64,000 nucleotides of DNA from Cellvibrionaceae bacterium 1162T.S.0a.05 (GCA_000964245.1 LANB01000001.1:909501-973500); one strand, 5' to 3'; positions 37,181 to 48,126 are shown, counted from the stretch's first letter. The notes: generated by a model not told the origin, from the sequence alone. Numbers and translations: made by a program.

Positions 37181-39031
37181 ATGAGCGACCAGGACCAGAA
37201 GCAGTCTCGTATTAAAGAACTGATCACCCGCGGCCGAGAACAAGGCTATCTCACCTACGACGAAGTCAACGACCACCTTCCAGACGATATTAGCGATCCG
37301 GATCAGGTTGAAGACATCATCCAGATGATCAACGACATGGGCATTCGTGTATACGAAGTTGCGCCCGATGCCGATGAACTTCTGATGACCGACGGTGAAG
37401 CCTCTCCCGATGAAATTGCCGCTGCCGAAGCCGCAGCTGCCCTTGCCGCTGTGGAAACCGAAGCCGGACGCACCACCGACCCGGTTCGTATGTACATGCG
37501 CGAAATGGGCACCGTTGAACTGCTCACGCGCGAAGGCGAAATTGCCATTGCCAAACGCATTGAAGAAGGCCTGCGCGAACTGATGCATGCCCTCGCCCTT
37601 TGGCCAAATGCGGTGCAAACCGTGATGGACGAATACGACCTCGTCGCCAAGGAAGAGCGCCGTTTGAACGATGTTATCGCCGGTTGGCTCGACCCCACCG
37701 ACGAAGTTGCCGCCGCCACACCAGTAAGCAGCAACGACAACAAGAAAGACGATAAAAAAGACGACGATAGCGACGACGATGATGATGATGACGATTCGTC
37801 GGACGAAGAAGAAAACACCGGTATCGACCCCGAATACGCTGCGGAACGCTTTAATGAGCTGCGCAAGCAACTGGAAAAAGCCGCCAAGGCCGTTAAAAAA
37901 CAAGGCTACGAAGGCAAGGCTGCGGGTAAAGAACTCGAGGCCCTCGGTGAAATTTTCAAATTCTTCAAGTTGCCACCGCGTCAGTTTGACCCGATTTACA
38001 ACCTGGCGCGCGACGTGCTCGCACGCATCCGCCTGGAAGAGCGCGAAATAATCCGCATCTGTGTACACCGCGCGGGCATGCCCAAAACCACCTTTATGAA
38101 GGAATTCCCCGGTAACGAAACCAACGAAAAGTGGATTCCTACAGTGGTGAAGAAAAAGCGCGAATACTCCGACACCCTGCGTCACTACCAGGAAGAAATC
38201 CTGCGTGCGCAACGCAAACTCGCGCAAATAGAAGAAGAAACCGGCCTCAGCTTGCCCACCATTAAAGAAATCAACCGCCGCATGTCCATCGGCGAAGCGC
38301 GCGCACGTCGCGCCAAAAAAGAAATGGTGGAAGCTAACCTGCGTCTGGTGATCTCGATCGCGAAAAAATACACCAACCGTGGTTTGCAATTCCTCGACCT
38401 GATTCAGGAAGGCAACATCGGCTTGATGAAAGCGGTAGACAAATTCGAATACCGTCGCGGCTACAAATTCTCGACCTACGCCACCTGGTGGATTCGTCAG
38501 GCCATCACCCGCTCCATTGCGGACCAGGCCAGAACCATCCGTATTCCGGTGCACATGATTGAAACCATCAACAAACTCAATCGCATCTCGCGTCAAATGC
38601 TCCAGGAAATGGGCCGCGAACCCACGCCGGAAGAACTCGGCGAGCGTATGGAAATGCCAGAAGACAAAGTGCGCAAAGTCCTCAAAATCGCCAAGGAACC
38701 CATCTCCATGGAAACCCCCATCGGCGATGACGAAGACTCGCATCTGGGCGATTTCATCGAAGATACCGCCATCACCTCCCCGGTAGAATCAGCTACCACC
38801 CAGGGATTGATGGAAGCCACCAAGTCAGTACTCTCCGGCCTCACCGCAAGGGAAGCCAAAGTCCTGCGCATGCGCTTCGGTATCGACATGAACACCGACC
38901 ACACCCTGGAAGAAGTCGGCAAACAATTTGACGTAACGCGTGAGCGTATTCGCCAGATTGAAGCCAAAGCCCTGAGAAAACTCCGCCACCCAAGCCGCTC
39001 TGATCACCTGCGCGGCTTCCTCGACGAGTAA
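37181..39031 (+). CDS. rpoD: RNA polymerase primary sigma factor (sigma-70)
   Basis: Housekeeping sigma factor, 616 residues. Region 1.1 is at the N-terminus ([20 protein letters not shown]), region 1.2 includes [20 protein letters not shown], region 2 has the core-binding and -10 segments ([35 protein letters not shown]), and region 4.2 has [20 protein letters not shown]. An acidic low-complexity insert, mostly Asp, sits at about residues 188-212 in the non-conserved region. It is followed by two tandem terminators. Confidence 0.98.
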   Translation: MSDQDQKQSRIKELITRGREQGYLTYDEVNDHLPDDISDPDQVEDIIQMINDMGIRVYEVAPDADELLMTDGEASPDEIAAAEAAAALAAVETEAGRTTDPVRMYMREMGTVELLTREGEIAIAKRIEEGLRELMHALALWPNAVQTVMDEYDLVAKEERRLNDVIAGWLDPTDEVAAATPVSSNDNKKDDKKDDDSDDDDDDDDSSDEEENTGIDPEYAAERFNELRKQLEKAAKAVKKQGYEGKAAGKELEALGEIFKFFKLPPRQFDPIYNLARDVLARIRLEEREIIRICVHRAGMPKTTFMKEFPGNETNEKWIPTVVKKKREYSDTLRHYQEEILRAQRKLAQIEEETGLSLPTIKEINRRMSIGEARARRAKKEMVEANLRLVISIAKKYTNRGLQFLDLIQEGNIGLMKAVDKFEYRRGYKFSTYATWWIRQAITRSIADQARTIRIPVHMIETINKLNRISRQMLQEMGREPTPEELGERMEMPEDKVRKVLKIAKEPISMETPIGDDEDSHLGDFIEDTAITSPVESATTQGLMEATKSVLSGLTAREAKVLRMRFGIDMNTDHTLEEVGKQFDVTRERIRQIEAKALRKLRHPSRSDHLRGFLDE

Positions 39032-39100
39032 ATCGGGATAGAAATGTAGAGAGCGGCGCACTATAATGCGCCGCGATTTGGCAACACCAAGTTGTTTTTA

Positions 39101-39126
39101 ATTCCGGCTAAATGCCGGAATTTTTG
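39101..39126 (+). terminator. rpoD terminator 1
   Basis: Stem TTCCGGC / GCCGGAA (39102-39120) with a 5-nt loop, followed by five T. It ends the dnaG-rpoD transcript. Confidence 0.88.
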
Positions 39127-39165
39127 TTCAGGAAGGCGCAATGCTGACTTGAACAAAAAGACCAC

Positions 39166-39188
39166 TCCGGTTGAACGCCGGATTTTTT
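39166..39188 (+). terminator. rpoD terminator 2 (tandem copy)
   Basis: Stem TCCGG / CCGGA with a 7-nt loop and six T. Its downstream context TTTTTTGTTCAGG repeats the one after terminator 1 (TTTTTGTTCAGG at 39121). TTTTTGTTCA (39121-39130) and TGAACAAAAA (39150-39159) between the two hairpins are also complementary, giving an alternative fold. Confidence 0.75.
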
Positions 39189-39291
39189 GTTCAGGGCAAG
39201 GCGCCCCGCAGAAGCCTGAAGGAGCGTACATCAAGTACGTGACTGAAGGATTCGAGGACGCAACGCCGCCATGGGCAAAAAAGACAAGCTC
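39189..39291. repeat. tRNA-flanking repeat-like segment
   Basis: The stretch GGCAAGGCGCCCCGCAGAAG through GAGGACGCAACGCCGCCATG and GGCAAAAAAGA resembles a dispersed sequence that I recall upstream of tRNA genes in several marine gammaproteobacteria. It contains GTACATCAAGTAC, a near-palindrome. Reading it as a coding frame through the tRNA gives the well-known artefact VAQLVRASDS, so it is not a gene. Confidence 0.4.
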
Positions 39292-39292
39292 A

Positions 39293-39369
39293 GGGCCCGT
39301 AGCTCAGTTGGTTAGAGCATCCGACTCATAATCGGCAGGTCGACAGTTCAAGTCTGTCCGGGCCCACCA
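39293..39369 (+). tRNA. tRNA-Ile2 (anticodon CAU, lysidine-modified)
   Basis: A 77-nt tRNA with encoded CCA. The acceptor stem GGGCCCG/CGGGCCC is perfect, D arm GCTC...GAGC, anticodon loop CTCATAA (anticodon CAT at 39326-39328 region), T arm GACAG-TTCAAGT-CTGTC. One stem position (27-43) is a T-C mismatch. The GG-rich acceptor and TTCAAGT T loop match E. coli-type tRNA-Ile2 rather than elongator tRNA-Met (TTCGAAT), so TilS lysidylation is expected. It lies downstream of rpoD, as in Pseudomonas. Confidence 0.85.
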
Positions 39370-39994
39370 TCTACCCCTCTACTGATTCATCTGTTCGGGT
39401 CACCACAAGCAGGCACTATAAAATAAATTATTTTATCGACCTTAAAAACGCATACTCAATAACCACCTATAGAGTCCACAAGAATCGGTAAACCCTTCAA
39501 GGCCCAAAAAGCCAAACACCTTAGCCCTCAAACTTCTGCTGCCATTTTCGGCTTCACAACATTCATTATCGCCCGCGACTCAATCCCAGAGTCTTCACCA
39601 ATATTTCTCGAAAATTTCACGATATTGAGGCTGTGTGTTTTATGACCCATGTGAACTGCATCACAAAAAGCCAGCTCACCAAACATTACCATGGAAACGT
39701 TTTCAGGTCTGTAATCTCCGTCTATGCGTAGTACACATCTGAAAAGAATAAACGCGAATTTGCACGAAACATCGTTCTATAAAGATGCTCGCTCTGCCTT
39801 ATTAAAGCACTCGCCGGGGCCTTTAAAAATTCGCTGAGAATTAACAACTCTGCGATGAACATTAACCACACGCCACGATACACCTCTGTAGACCAAATGC
39901 TTATACATCAAGGTGAGGGATTTACGTTGCTTGTAAATATTGGAACTTCTTTATTGAAGACCGCCATCAAGACAAAATAATAATGGGAAGAAGC
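39370..39994. other. 625-bp intergenic region before the protease gene
   Basis: No convincing coding frame. It is AT-rich with scattered stops in all frames. The only recognisable element is a LacI-family-type palindrome at 39692-39705, listed separately. The long leader and operator suggest this gap holds the regulated promoter of the downstream secreted protease. Confidence 0.5.
39692..39705. promoter_or_regulatory. LacI-family-like operator upstream of the M4 protease
   Basis: TGGAAACGTTTTCA is a near-perfect palindrome (one mismatch) around AACGTT, the pattern used by LacI/GalR-family repressors and CcpA-type cre sites. It sits 290 bp upstream of the protease start. No LacI-type gene is in the window. 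Confidence 0.4.
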
Positions 39995-42900
39995 ATGAAC
40001 AAGAAAACTCTTTTAGCCGCTTTGGGCTCTACGACACTGATATTGGGTACGGCCGTATATTTTGGAATAGCAGTAAAAAAACCGGATGCTGTTGACGGTC
40101 TCGCTCTCGACAATAGCTCTCGCTCTCAAATCACGCCTGTCGCTACATCAAATACAAACACAAACACAAACAAGGTGAACGGCGCGGGCCCAACAAATAC
40201 CGCAAATTCTGTTTCGGGCGCAACTGGTGCAATGCCAGAAAGTGGAGTTTTAGTTGATTTGCGTGCGGCCAAAGTCGCATCTGAATTGAACAATCAACCC
40301 GGAAGCCTGAAGGAGAAATTACACGGTTTTTTTTCCTTGAGTCAAAATCACTATTTCAATGCCAAAACCATTCAACAGGATGAAAAGGGAAATACTCACA
40401 CCCGATTTAAGCAATCCATTCAGGGAGTACCCGTGTGGGGGCAGGCACTTATCATCCATCAAAATGCACAGGGCGATATTTATTCTGCAAACGGGAAATT
40501 AGTGTCTGAAACGGACGAGCGAGCACTGGCTGATTTTGTACAGACTTTGGATCAATCTGTTGCTGCTAAAGATAAGGTCTTCCAAAACGCTAAAAGCCAA
40601 CTGGGGCACTTGCGCAAGGGCATGCATTTCAGTAACGAAAGTATTGAGTTGGTTTTGTATGTCGATAAAAACCAGGACCGTGTGATTCCAGCCTGGTCGG
40701 TTAGCTGGCTCGCTGACATGCACGAAAAAATCAATTCCAATAAAAAATTTGAAACAACCAAACCTGCACTTATTGTGGACGCCAGCACAGGTGAAATATT
40801 GAGACAGTGGGAATCTCTGCAAACTGCGACTGCAACAGGCCCCGGCGGGAATAGAAAAACAGGAAATTACAATTACGGTACAGATCGGCCCGCATTACAA
40901 GTTCAACAAAGTGGCAGCACCTGCTCCATGATTACGCCCGACTATAAAACGGTCGATTACAAAAACCTGAAAGTGGAACATTCAGATGCTTTTACTTTTA
41001 CCTGCCCGGAAAACACCTATAAAAAAGTAAACGGCGCGTTATCGCCTTTAAATGATTTGCACCATTACACGGGCTTTGTCATCGACACCTTTAAACTGTG
41101 GTACGGCGGTAACCCTCTCCCGTTTCAGTTGGTTGTTGGTGCTCACTGGGGTGACAGCGTTGAAAATGCCTATGCGGGAGCAAATTTGAAATTTGGCGAC
41201 GGTGGGGATTCGAAATATCCGCTCACAACTCTTGATGTTGTTGGGCATGAATTTGGGCATAAAGTCATTGGTGAATTCTCTGCGTTAATTTATGACGAAC
41301 AATCGGGTGCGATTAATGAATCGTTTGCCGATATTACAGGCGCTGTTGCGAAATACCGTTTTGACGGGCAGAGAGTGTGGCTTCATGGAAGCGATTATAC
41401 GAAAAATGTAAAACAGTCGTCGCGCTATATGGATCACCCGGCCGATGACAATTCATCCATAGAACATGCGGACGATTATACTAGCGGTCTTGATGTGCAT
41501 TATGGAAGCGGAGTGTACAATCGCGCGTTTTATTTATTAGCGACGACTAATGGCTGGAATATTCGCGACACCTACAAACTATTTTTGGAGGCCAACAAAA
41601 ACTTTTGGGTCGATAGCGAAGATTACGATTCCGCGCTTTGTGGATTGCTTGAAGCGTCAGAAAGTCTCGGGTTTGCTTCGCAGGATGTGATAGATGCTTT
41701 TGACCAGGTTGGCGTAACCTGCTCTGGTTTTTCTATTGCCGATGTCGACGGCGATGGTATGGAAGACGGCTGGGAAGTTCAGGTTGGTCTCGACCCGACA
41801 ATAAATGATGCGGGCGATGATAACGACGGCGATTTTCTCACGAATCTTGAAGAATTCAACATCCGCAGTCATCCCAATTTAAAAGATTCCGATAGCGATG
41901 GCCTTGAAGACGCCTATGAATTCAGTCTTGGAACCAATCCCAACCTGAAAGATTCTGATCTGGATGGTTTGAGTGACCTCAAAGAAGATTACGAGGTGCT
42001 CACTGATCCAACAGAATACGATACCGATGGTGACAACATTCCCGATGGCTGGGAGTGGGATCACAAACTTGATCCATTCACCGCAAATGAAGACGATGAT
42101 TATGACGGTGATGGATTAAGTAACGGTGATGAATTTTTATGGCGAACCAATCCCGAAGTCGAAGATACCGACGGTGACGGATTGGAAGATGGATATGAAA
42201 CCGCAACTTCACTCACGAGCCCACTTGTGGTTGATAGCGACCTGGATGGATTAAGTGATGGTGATGAAGTCAATATTCATAATACCTGGCCAAACCGGCC
42301 TGACAGTGACGATGACATGTTGCTTGATGGTGATGAAGTCGCCAGAGGAACAAAACCAAGAGACCCTGATTCCGATGACGATGGCGTGGAAGATGGCGAT
42401 GAAGTAAAAATCTATTTTTCTGATCCGCTCGATCCCGATACGGATGGTGATGGCATGCCGGATGGATGGGAAGTGGACTATGACGATCCGAATTTATCCC
42501 CCACCCGCGATGATAGAAATGGCGACTTCGATGCCGATGGCTTGACCAATTACAATGAATATCTTGCTGAAACGCGTGCTGATATTGCCGATACCGATGG
42601 CGATCGCGTGCTCGACGGTGCTGAAGTGGAATTTGGTTACAGCCCAACCTATAGGGGCGATGTATTTAAGGACGATGACGGAGACGGATGGACGAATGAA
42701 CAGGAAATTCGATTGGGATCAAACCCCCGAAACGGAAGCTTTTCTTCTCTTCCACAAACGCCCAATATTCCAACGAGTGAAACGGTAGACGCCTATTCGA
42801 TTTTGCAATGTAGCGAAGCCACAGACATCGTGTGTAGCAGCGTGTATCGAGCAGAATTCGGTTGGATTACCGATATTGAATCACGAATCATTTCCAAATA

Positions 42901-45208
42901 CCCTCCTGCTCTCTTTGAAATAAGCTCATCCGGTTGGTCATATGTGTTAACAAGTTTCCAAACCGATGCCGCCAGCGAAAGTTACAAACTGACTTCGATG
43001 CTGGATACCTATAACCCTTATTTAAACGACGCAAATCTTTGGAGTAGAGCCGCAAGTAGTACGGTTGCGGTGAATGGCATACTCGTTCCTGCCAGCCTCG
43101 GTCAACACAATTTGGTTTTAAGCTCCACTTTAAACTCTTCATTTAATTCCAGAGGTGGGGAAGCCGTATTTGGTGCTTACTTATCAAGTTTGAGTAAAAG
43201 CACAATATCCGAAAGTGTCGTTTTTCGTGAACTAAAACTTACCTACAATTACGCGACCGATAATGACAAAGACGGTATGTCCGACAGTTGGGAAAGCGCA
43301 AACGGTATTTATGATCCCATGGGAGACCCCGATGGTGACGGCGCAGTGAATCGGCAAGAATTTATTAACAAAACGGATCCAAATAAAGCCGATACGGATG
43401 CCGATGGCATAATTGATGGTTGGGAGATTTTCAGTGGTACTTCGCCAACTGTCGCAGATGCCAGTCAAGACCCGGACAACGATGGATTAACTAACGAAGA
43501 AGAAAACTTTTACGGTTCGAGTCCGGTCAATAGCGATACGGATCTCGACGGTGTCAATGATTGGGATGCAGCGTTTCTGGATGAAGACGATGACGGTATT
43601 AAAGATGCCTGGGAAATTCGTTTTGGTCTGAATCCCGATTATCCCGACGATGCACTTCAGGATTTTGACGGTGATCGCTGGCTCAATATTCAGGAATTCT
43701 ATTTGCAATCACACCCTTTGCGATCATCGGGAACTGCAGAGGGAATGCCAGCCGTACCGACACGCAATCCCAGTGGAGCAAATATGGTTCTCAACAGAAT
43801 ATGGGGTTGTTCCGGTGATGCAACCAGCGGCAATTGCAACGAAGTCAATCGGTACGAAATGAGAATGGGTTATGGATCTCGCGGTGGAAACCCCACGCTT
43901 GCACTGGTTGGATTAAATCGCTATACCCGCTTCTGGCATATTCAATCAGCGACCTTGCGCGCCGTTCTTGAGAATGACAGCGGATTCGATGGGAGCATTT
44001 CCGTTTACGATATCAATACGCAATTCGATAAAGACCCTGCTGACGATCACGCTCTGTTTGAAGATATTCAAACCGGAACGGTTTACGGCAATACGGGTAT
44101 CGGTGAGAAAAGCGGCTACTTTTTTACGCTCTCTAACGCGGCAGTGGATCAATACAACTGGGTATCCGGCAATTATGATCTGGGTCTTGCACTGGACAAC
44201 TTGTCGAGTGTTATGCGTCTTACCACAGCGGAAGATTATCCGAGTTTGTATGTGACATATGAACCCGACAGTGACGGCGATAACTTAACGGACGACTGGG
44301 AAAATGCCACTGGCATTACCAATGCCTACGGCGACGATGATTGGGATGGTGTCGTCAACTTTCAGGAATACTTCATGCGCACAGACCCACGTGACAATGA
44401 CAGTGACGACGATGGCATGACAGACGGATACGAGTTCCAGACGGGCTTAAATATGCTCCTGCCCGATAACGATATCGACACGGATGGCGATGGGCTTACC
44501 AATGAACAGGAAATAATTAAAGCTACAAGTCCAATCAACCCTGACACAGATGGAGACGGAATATTGGACGGTGAAGACGATGTAATAGATTCGCGAGCAG
44601 GAGTACTGCCTGTGCTGGTTGAAGTGCACAATGATTGGGGTACGGGTTATTGCGCAAATCTCATTGTAAACAACAACACAAACGGCCCTGTCGATTGGAA
44701 AGCATTTTTTACATTGGAGGATACCATTACGCAATATTGGGAAGTGGAGCTTGAAAAAACAGAAGAGCTTGTCACTATTCAAGGCGTTTCCTGGAACAAT
44801 GTATTAAACGCAAAATCGAAAAGTCATAGCATGGGTTTTTGTGCAGAACGAAATAGTTCCAGCAGTAGCAACCAGTATCCAATTACTGTTCGCGCACGTG
44901 GAACGAGCGGTCAGGAACGGATTAATTTAACCGTAGGCGGGCAACTTGTTGCGAGTTGGACTTTGACAACCGGGTTTAATGATTACTCGATAAATACCAA
45001 TCGTTCCGGCGGTATTAACGTTGAATTTATTAACGATGCGCAATATCGGGACGTGGTTGTCGACTACGTATCGATAAACAACGTTGTTCACCAAGCGGAA
45101 GCGCAATCAAGTAACACTGCTGCATTTGGTGGTGGTTCCTGTGGTGGTGGTTCACACACCGAATGGATGCACTGCAATGGTTATATAGGATTTAGCGCTT
45201 ATAGGTAG
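39995..45208 (+). CDS. secreted M4 metalloprotease with TSP3-like repeats, CBM2 and CBM60 modules
   Basis: A 1737-residue multidomain exoprotein. Signal/anchor segment [18 protein letters not shown], then a propeptide (about 80-280) and a thermolysin-type catalytic domain: zinc motif HEFGH (418-422), third ligand Glu442 in INESFAD, and the catalytic His502 in [16 protein letters not shown]. From about 580 onward come many calcium-binding TSP3-like units ([23 protein letters not shown]), interrupted by two related beta modules of ~150 residues (around 925-1085 and 1255-1425, possibly DNRLRE-like). Residues about 1538-1616 look like CBM2 ([19 protein letters not shown]). The last ~110 match CBM60-type xylan-binding modules ([39 protein letters not shown]). 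GGGAAG precedes ATG 39995; ATG 39983 is the alternative. A protease with two polysaccharide-binding modules is unusual. Confidence 0.85.
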   Translation: MNKKTLLAALGSTTLILGTAVYFGIAVKKPDAVDGLALDNSSRSQITPVATSNTNTNTNKVNGAGPTNTANSVSGATGAMPESGVLVDLRAAKVASELNNQPGSLKEKLHGFFSLSQNHYFNAKTIQQDEKGNTHTRFKQSIQGVPVWGQALIIHQNAQGDIYSANGKLVSETDERALADFVQTLDQSVAAKDKVFQNAKSQLGHLRKGMHFSNESIELVLYVDKNQDRVIPAWSVSWLADMHEKINSNKKFETTKPALIVDASTGEILRQWESLQTATATGPGGNRKTGNYNYGTDRPALQVQQSGSTCSMITPDYKTVDYKNLKVEHSDAFTFTCPENTYKKVNGALSPLNDLHHYTGFVIDTFKLWYGGNPLPFQLVVGAHWGDSVENAYAGANLKFGDGGDSKYPLTTLDVVGHEFGHKVIGEFSALIYDEQSGAINESFADITGAVAKYRFDGQRVWLHGSDYTKNVKQSSRYMDHPADDNSSIEHADDYTSGLDVHYGSGVYNRAFYLLATTNGWNIRDTYKLFLEANKNFWVDSEDYDSALCGLLEASESLGFASQDVIDAFDQVGVTCSGFSIADVDGDGMEDGWEVQVGLDPTINDAGDDNDGDFLTNLEEFNIRSHPNLKDSDSDGLEDAYEFSLGTNPNLKDSDLDGLSDLKEDYEVLTDPTEYDTDGDNIPDGWEWDHKLDPFTANEDDDYDGDGLSNGDEFLWRTNPEVEDTDGDGLEDGYETATSLTSPLVVDSDLDGLSDGDEVNIHNTWPNRPDSDDDMLLDGDEVARGTKPRDPDSDDDGVEDGDEVKIYFSDPLDPDTDGDGMPDGWEVDYDDPNLSPTRDDRNGDFDADGLTNYNEYLAETRADIADTDGDRVLDGAEVEFGYSPTYRGDVFKDDDGDGWTNEQEIRLGSNPRNGSFSSLPQTPNIPTSETVDAYSILQCSEATDIVCSSVYRAEFGWITDIESRIISKYPPALFEISSSGWSYVLTSFQTDAASESYKLTSMLDTYNPYLNDANLWSRAASSTVAVNGILVPASLGQHNLVLSSTLNSSFNSRGGEAVFGAYLSSLSKSTISESVVFRELKLTYNYATDNDKDGMSDSWESANGIYDPMGDPDGDGAVNRQEFINKTDPNKADTDADGIIDGWEIFSGTSPTVADASQDPDNDGLTNEEENFYGSSPVNSDTDLDGVNDWDAAFLDEDDDGIKDAWEIRFGLNPDYPDDALQDFDGDRWLNIQEFYLQSHPLRSSGTAEGMPAVPTRNPSGANMVLNRIWGCSGDATSGNCNEVNRYEMRMGYGSRGGNPTLALVGLNRYTRFWHIQSATLRAVLENDSGFDGSISVYDINTQFDKDPADDHALFEDIQTGTVYGNTGIGEKSGYFFTLSNAAVDQYNWVSGNYDLGLALDNLSSVMRLTTAEDYPSLYVTYEPDSDGDNLTDDWENATGITNAYGDDDWDGVVNFQEYFMRTDPRDNDSDDDGMTDGYEFQTGLNMLLPDNDIDTDGDGLTNEQEIIKATSPINPDTDGDGILDGEDDVIDSRAGVLPVLVEVHNDWGTGYCANLIVNNNTNGPVDWKAFFTLEDTITQYWEVELEKTEELVTIQGVSWNNVLNAKSKSHSMGFCAERNSSSSSNQYPITVRARGTSGQERINLTVGGQLVASWTLTTGFNDYSINTNRSGGINVEFINDAQYRDVVVDYVSINNVVHQAEAQSSNTAAFGGGSCGGGSHTEWMHCNGYIGFSAYR

Positions 45209-45231
45209 TTCAAAATTCCGCTGAGCAATGT

Positions 45232-45264
45232 AAAAAAAGGGGATAGAGTCGACTCTGCCCCTTT
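45232..45264 (+). terminator. hairpin after the protease gene
   Basis: Outer stem AAAGGGG / CCCCTTT (45236-45264) with an inner palindrome AGAGTCGACTCT, 23 bp after the stop codon. It is preceded by seven A, but only three T follow, so it is a modest terminator. Confidence 0.55.
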
Positions 45265-45272
45265 GATTTAGT

Positions 45273-45500
45273 GCTCTTCAAAAATTTGAAGACTATGAGA
45301 AGAGAAAGTCCTTAACAAGCAAAGCGGGTGAAGTCTACGATTCGGATAACTTCATATTCGAAACTGCAGGTAGTGATCAAATAATTTCAGCCAAACTCCT
45401 TCACCTCGTAACAGACACAGGAGACGTGCTCGAAGCACTTCGCTTAACTCACTTAATTGGATCAGCTGTAAAAATGGGCGAAAGCACTAACAAGGCCTAA
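45273..45500 (+). pseudogene. open frame without a start codon: probable gene remnant
   Basis: Seventy-five sense codons ending in TAA, with protein-like composition: ALQKFEDYEKRKSLTSKAGE at the start and ISAKLLHLVTDTGDVLEALR, then LTHLIGSAVKMG. An in-frame TGA lies at 45264, and no ATG or TTG precedes the conserved-looking part; only an internal GTG and a late ATG exist. It reads as the C-terminal scrap of a helical protein that I cannot identify. It could also be chance. Confidence 0.35.
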
Positions 45501-45561
45501 CGGCAATGCCGAAGCTCATCAAAACCCTTCAAAAGTAACAACACCTTTGGTTTTCAGACTA

Positions 45562-45623
45562 ATATGAAGTGAGCGACAAATTAGTCACACTTGCCTTGTT
45601 AGCCTCTTAGCATTACTTCATAT
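45562..45623. promoter_or_regulatory. paired half-sites upstream of the TonB receptor
   Basis: ATATGAAGT (45562-45570) and ACTTCATAT (45615-45623) are exact inverted copies, 44 nt apart, ending 36 bp before the TonB receptor start. They may be binding sites for the response regulator encoded downstream, or arms of a leader hairpin. Confidence 0.35.
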
Positions 45624-45658
45624 AAACACTGTCGACGATGGGTTGGAGGATTAGCACT

Positions 45659-48064
45659 ATGGGTAGGCAATTAACGAATATGAACAAAGGCTTGAGGCAG
45701 GCATCTTGGTTGACACTGCTGGTGCTCCTGATGGGCCTTCCTCTTTATGCCAGTGCCGCCGAGGCGCCTGGAGAATTAACTTTCATCGTAAGGGATCAAC
45801 TGACTGGCCGAGCACTCCCAAACGTGCAGATTGTGATTACGGAGCGGGAAACCGATTCCACACAAACGGTGGAAACCAACGCGCAAGGTCGCGTTGTTAT
45901 TGAAAAGCTGGACCCTGGCCTCTATTCGGTGAACCTTGCCAAAGACGGATTCGTTTCTGCCTATGACCCGAGTGTCCGTGTGGTGACGCGCAAAAATATC
46001 AAGGTTGAATTCGAACTTGGATCGGCCATCGCCATTGAGGAAGTCGTGGTTCGAGGCCAGAAAACGAATGCACTTACTTCTGCGAGCGGCATTTATCTCG
46101 ATAGGGAAGCGCTGCGAAGTGCTGTTGGCGGTGGCGCCGACCCGCTGCTCTCGTTAGATGGCTTACCTGGCCTCGCATCCGCAAGTGAATTCGCAAGCTT
46201 TAGTGTGCGCGGCCGAGGCCCAAGAGACAATCTGGTTTTCGTTGATGACTTTCCCTTTGATAAAGCCGTTCACTTTGATGCAACACTCGGCGAAGAAGAA
46301 GATGTCGGTGGCGGCGGGCGCTTTTCGATTTTCGCACCGAACGTGATCAGCGCAGCAGAATTTTCTCCGGGTGGCTGGAGTGCGGCGTATGGCGGCCGGG
46401 CGGCTTCGCTACTTGAACTCGAAGTTGCCGATGGCAACCCAAGCCCTTCTGCAAGTTTACGTTACGACCTTGCCGGTTATGAAGTCGGTTACGACGGCCC
46501 TGCCGGTATCACAGAAGATTCTACCTTGCTCTTTTCTGCTCGACGCCTGGACTTCGGCGCATTATTTGAAACCATCGAAGAACTCGACATTGGCGAGCCT
46601 GTTTTACGCGACGTAATTGTTAAATCCGTCATCCCCGTCAATCAAAACCAGACTTTCGAAGTTCTCCTGATAGACACGCACGAAGACTACTCCCGCGATG
46701 TGACTCACGTAAGCGAGTCGCCCAATTTCGAGGATGTGGCGCTTCAAAATTCCGAACAAGATAGCGATTTGTTTGGCCTCACTTTGCGATCATTGGTGGG
46801 TAAAAATGCTGTGTGGAGCAACGGCGTTTACTACCGTACAAGTGACAAACTCAGTTCAGAAGGTGAAGCCTATCCTGATCTGGTTGCTGCGGGATCACCG
46901 CCGTCCAGTTACCCCGTGCGCGAAAACATCATTACAATCGGCGAAGATGAAACCGAAATGGGTTGGCGTAGCGATTTTGAAACCGTCAATCAATGGGGCG
47001 TATTCAGTAGCGGTATTCGCGTAACGCAAATTGAACTGGACTATAACACCAGCCTCGATGGCGATTGGATTCGTTTTGTCTACGACGACGATGATTTTAG
47101 AGCCGACCCCGATCAACGTTACATTGTGCTGACTCCCGAAAACACTAACTCTTCACTCAGTAGAAAAGAAACCAATTACGCTGCGTATGTGGAACAGGTT
47201 TTTGAATATGGCGATGTGGATGTTCGCACAGGCCTGCGCTTCGAACAGGACGGCTTTGCAGACGAAAGCTTCGCATCCCCCAGGCTCAGCATCAATTGGC
47301 GGCCGAGCACAATGCGATATTTTGCAACGGCCGGGCTCTTTCATCAGTCACCCCGCTATTTAGAGCTTGCCGCGAACACATCGAACACACTCGAAAATGA
47401 AAAAATCACACACAGCAGTGTGGGTTTTGAATTTGTGCCAAGTAGCAGGTGGTCGGTATTGATGGAAGCCTATTATCAAAGCCTCGACAATCTGGTGGTA
47501 GACCTTGACCGCGTAAGCGGAACCTTTGCAAACCTCGGTGACGGTACATCCTACGGCCTCGATGTATTATTTAACGCTACAATTCGCGAGGGCCTTTACG
47601 CAACTGCAAGCTACTCTTACAACGATGCTGAAGTTGACCGCAAAGATGGTCGCGGTGCTGTAGTCGATGAATTCAGCCGCGAGCATGTCGCCACCCTCGG
47701 CCTGACCTGGGAAATCAGCGACCGCTGGAAAGTTGCCGGGCGTTACAAATATTTATCCGGCAGGCCCGATGACGAATTTATTATTCACTCAGACGTGCTG
47801 GGCCCCGGCGAACCACTACGCTACTCAAAAGAAATTACTGAGCGCAATGTGGGTCGCAAAAGCGGTTCCGGGTTATTAAACGTTCGTGTTGATTATCGGC
47901 GCGCCTTTGGCCCCATTGATGTCACCGCCTTTCTCGATGTTATCAATGTAACGGCAGCGTCTTCGAGTGATGACACCGAATTTGACTACCGCCGAGGCAT
48001 TGAAGTGGTAGACAGTAGCGAAGCTGAACCGCTTATTGGTCTGCGCCTGGACTATGCTTGGTAA
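45659..48064 (+). CDS. TonB-dependent outer-membrane receptor with N-terminal carboxypeptidase-regulatory-like domain
   Basis: An 801-residue outer-membrane receptor. Signal peptide SWLTLLVLLMGLPLYASA, then a transthyretin-like domain (LTFIVRDQLTGRALPNVQIV to about residue 110), a candidate TonB box IEEVVVRGQ, and a plug domain with LPGLASASEFASFSVRGRG and DNLVFVDDFPF. The remainder is a 22-strand-type barrel that ends LIGLRLDYAW, an outer-membrane C-terminus. GGAGG lies 9 nt before ATG 45659; ATGs at 45638 and 45680 are alternatives. It is followed by a two-component system in the same direction. Substrate unknown; polysaccharide or metal uptake are both possible. Confidence 0.88.
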   Translation: MGRQLTNMNKGLRQASWLTLLVLLMGLPLYASAAEAPGELTFIVRDQLTGRALPNVQIVITERETDSTQTVETNAQGRVVIEKLDPGLYSVNLAKDGFVSAYDPSVRVVTRKNIKVEFELGSAIAIEEVVVRGQKTNALTSASGIYLDREALRSAVGGGADPLLSLDGLPGLASASEFASFSVRGRGPRDNLVFVDDFPFDKAVHFDATLGEEEDVGGGGRFSIFAPNVISAAEFSPGGWSAAYGGRAASLLELEVADGNPSPSASLRYDLAGYEVGYDGPAGITEDSTLLFSARRLDFGALFETIEELDIGEPVLRDVIVKSVIPVNQNQTFEVLLIDTHEDYSRDVTHVSESPNFEDVALQNSEQDSDLFGLTLRSLVGKNAVWSNGVYYRTSDKLSSEGEAYPDLVAAGSPPSSYPVRENIITIGEDETEMGWRSDFETVNQWGVFSSGIRVTQIELDYNTSLDGDWIRFVYDDDDFRADPDQRYIVLTPENTNSSLSRKETNYAAYVEQVFEYGDVDVRTGLRFEQDGFADESFASPRLSINWRPSTMRYFATAGLFHQSPRYLELAANTSNTLENEKITHSSVGFEFVPSSRWSVLMEAYYQSLDNLVVDLDRVSGTFANLGDGTSYGLDVLFNATIREGLYATASYSYNDAEVDRKDGRGAVVDEFSREHVATLGLTWEISDRWKVAGRYKYLSGRPDDEFIIHSDVLGPGEPLRYSKEITERNVGRKSGSGLLNVRVDYRRAFGPIDVTAFLDVINVTAASSSDDTEFDYRRGIEVVDSSEAEPLIGLRLDYAW

Positions 48065-48126
48065 ATGAACGTGATACAAGCACCGGATATGCGCGCTTGC
48101 AAGACAGGTAAAGAGAGAAAATACAG

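Noticed and set aside
37160-38743. 527-codon open frame on the minus strand
   Set aside because: Lies antisense to rpoD; its Phe/Gly/His-rich composition is the mirror of a Glu/Lys-rich gene and it has no ribosome site.
39092-39331. 79-codon open frame ending VAQLVRASDS
   Set aside because: Known artefact of reading through the upstream repeat and the tRNA gene.
39293-39369. Elongator tRNA-Met
   Set aside because: Anticodon CAU is shared, but the GGGCCCG acceptor and TTCAAGT T loop fit tRNA-Ile2 better.
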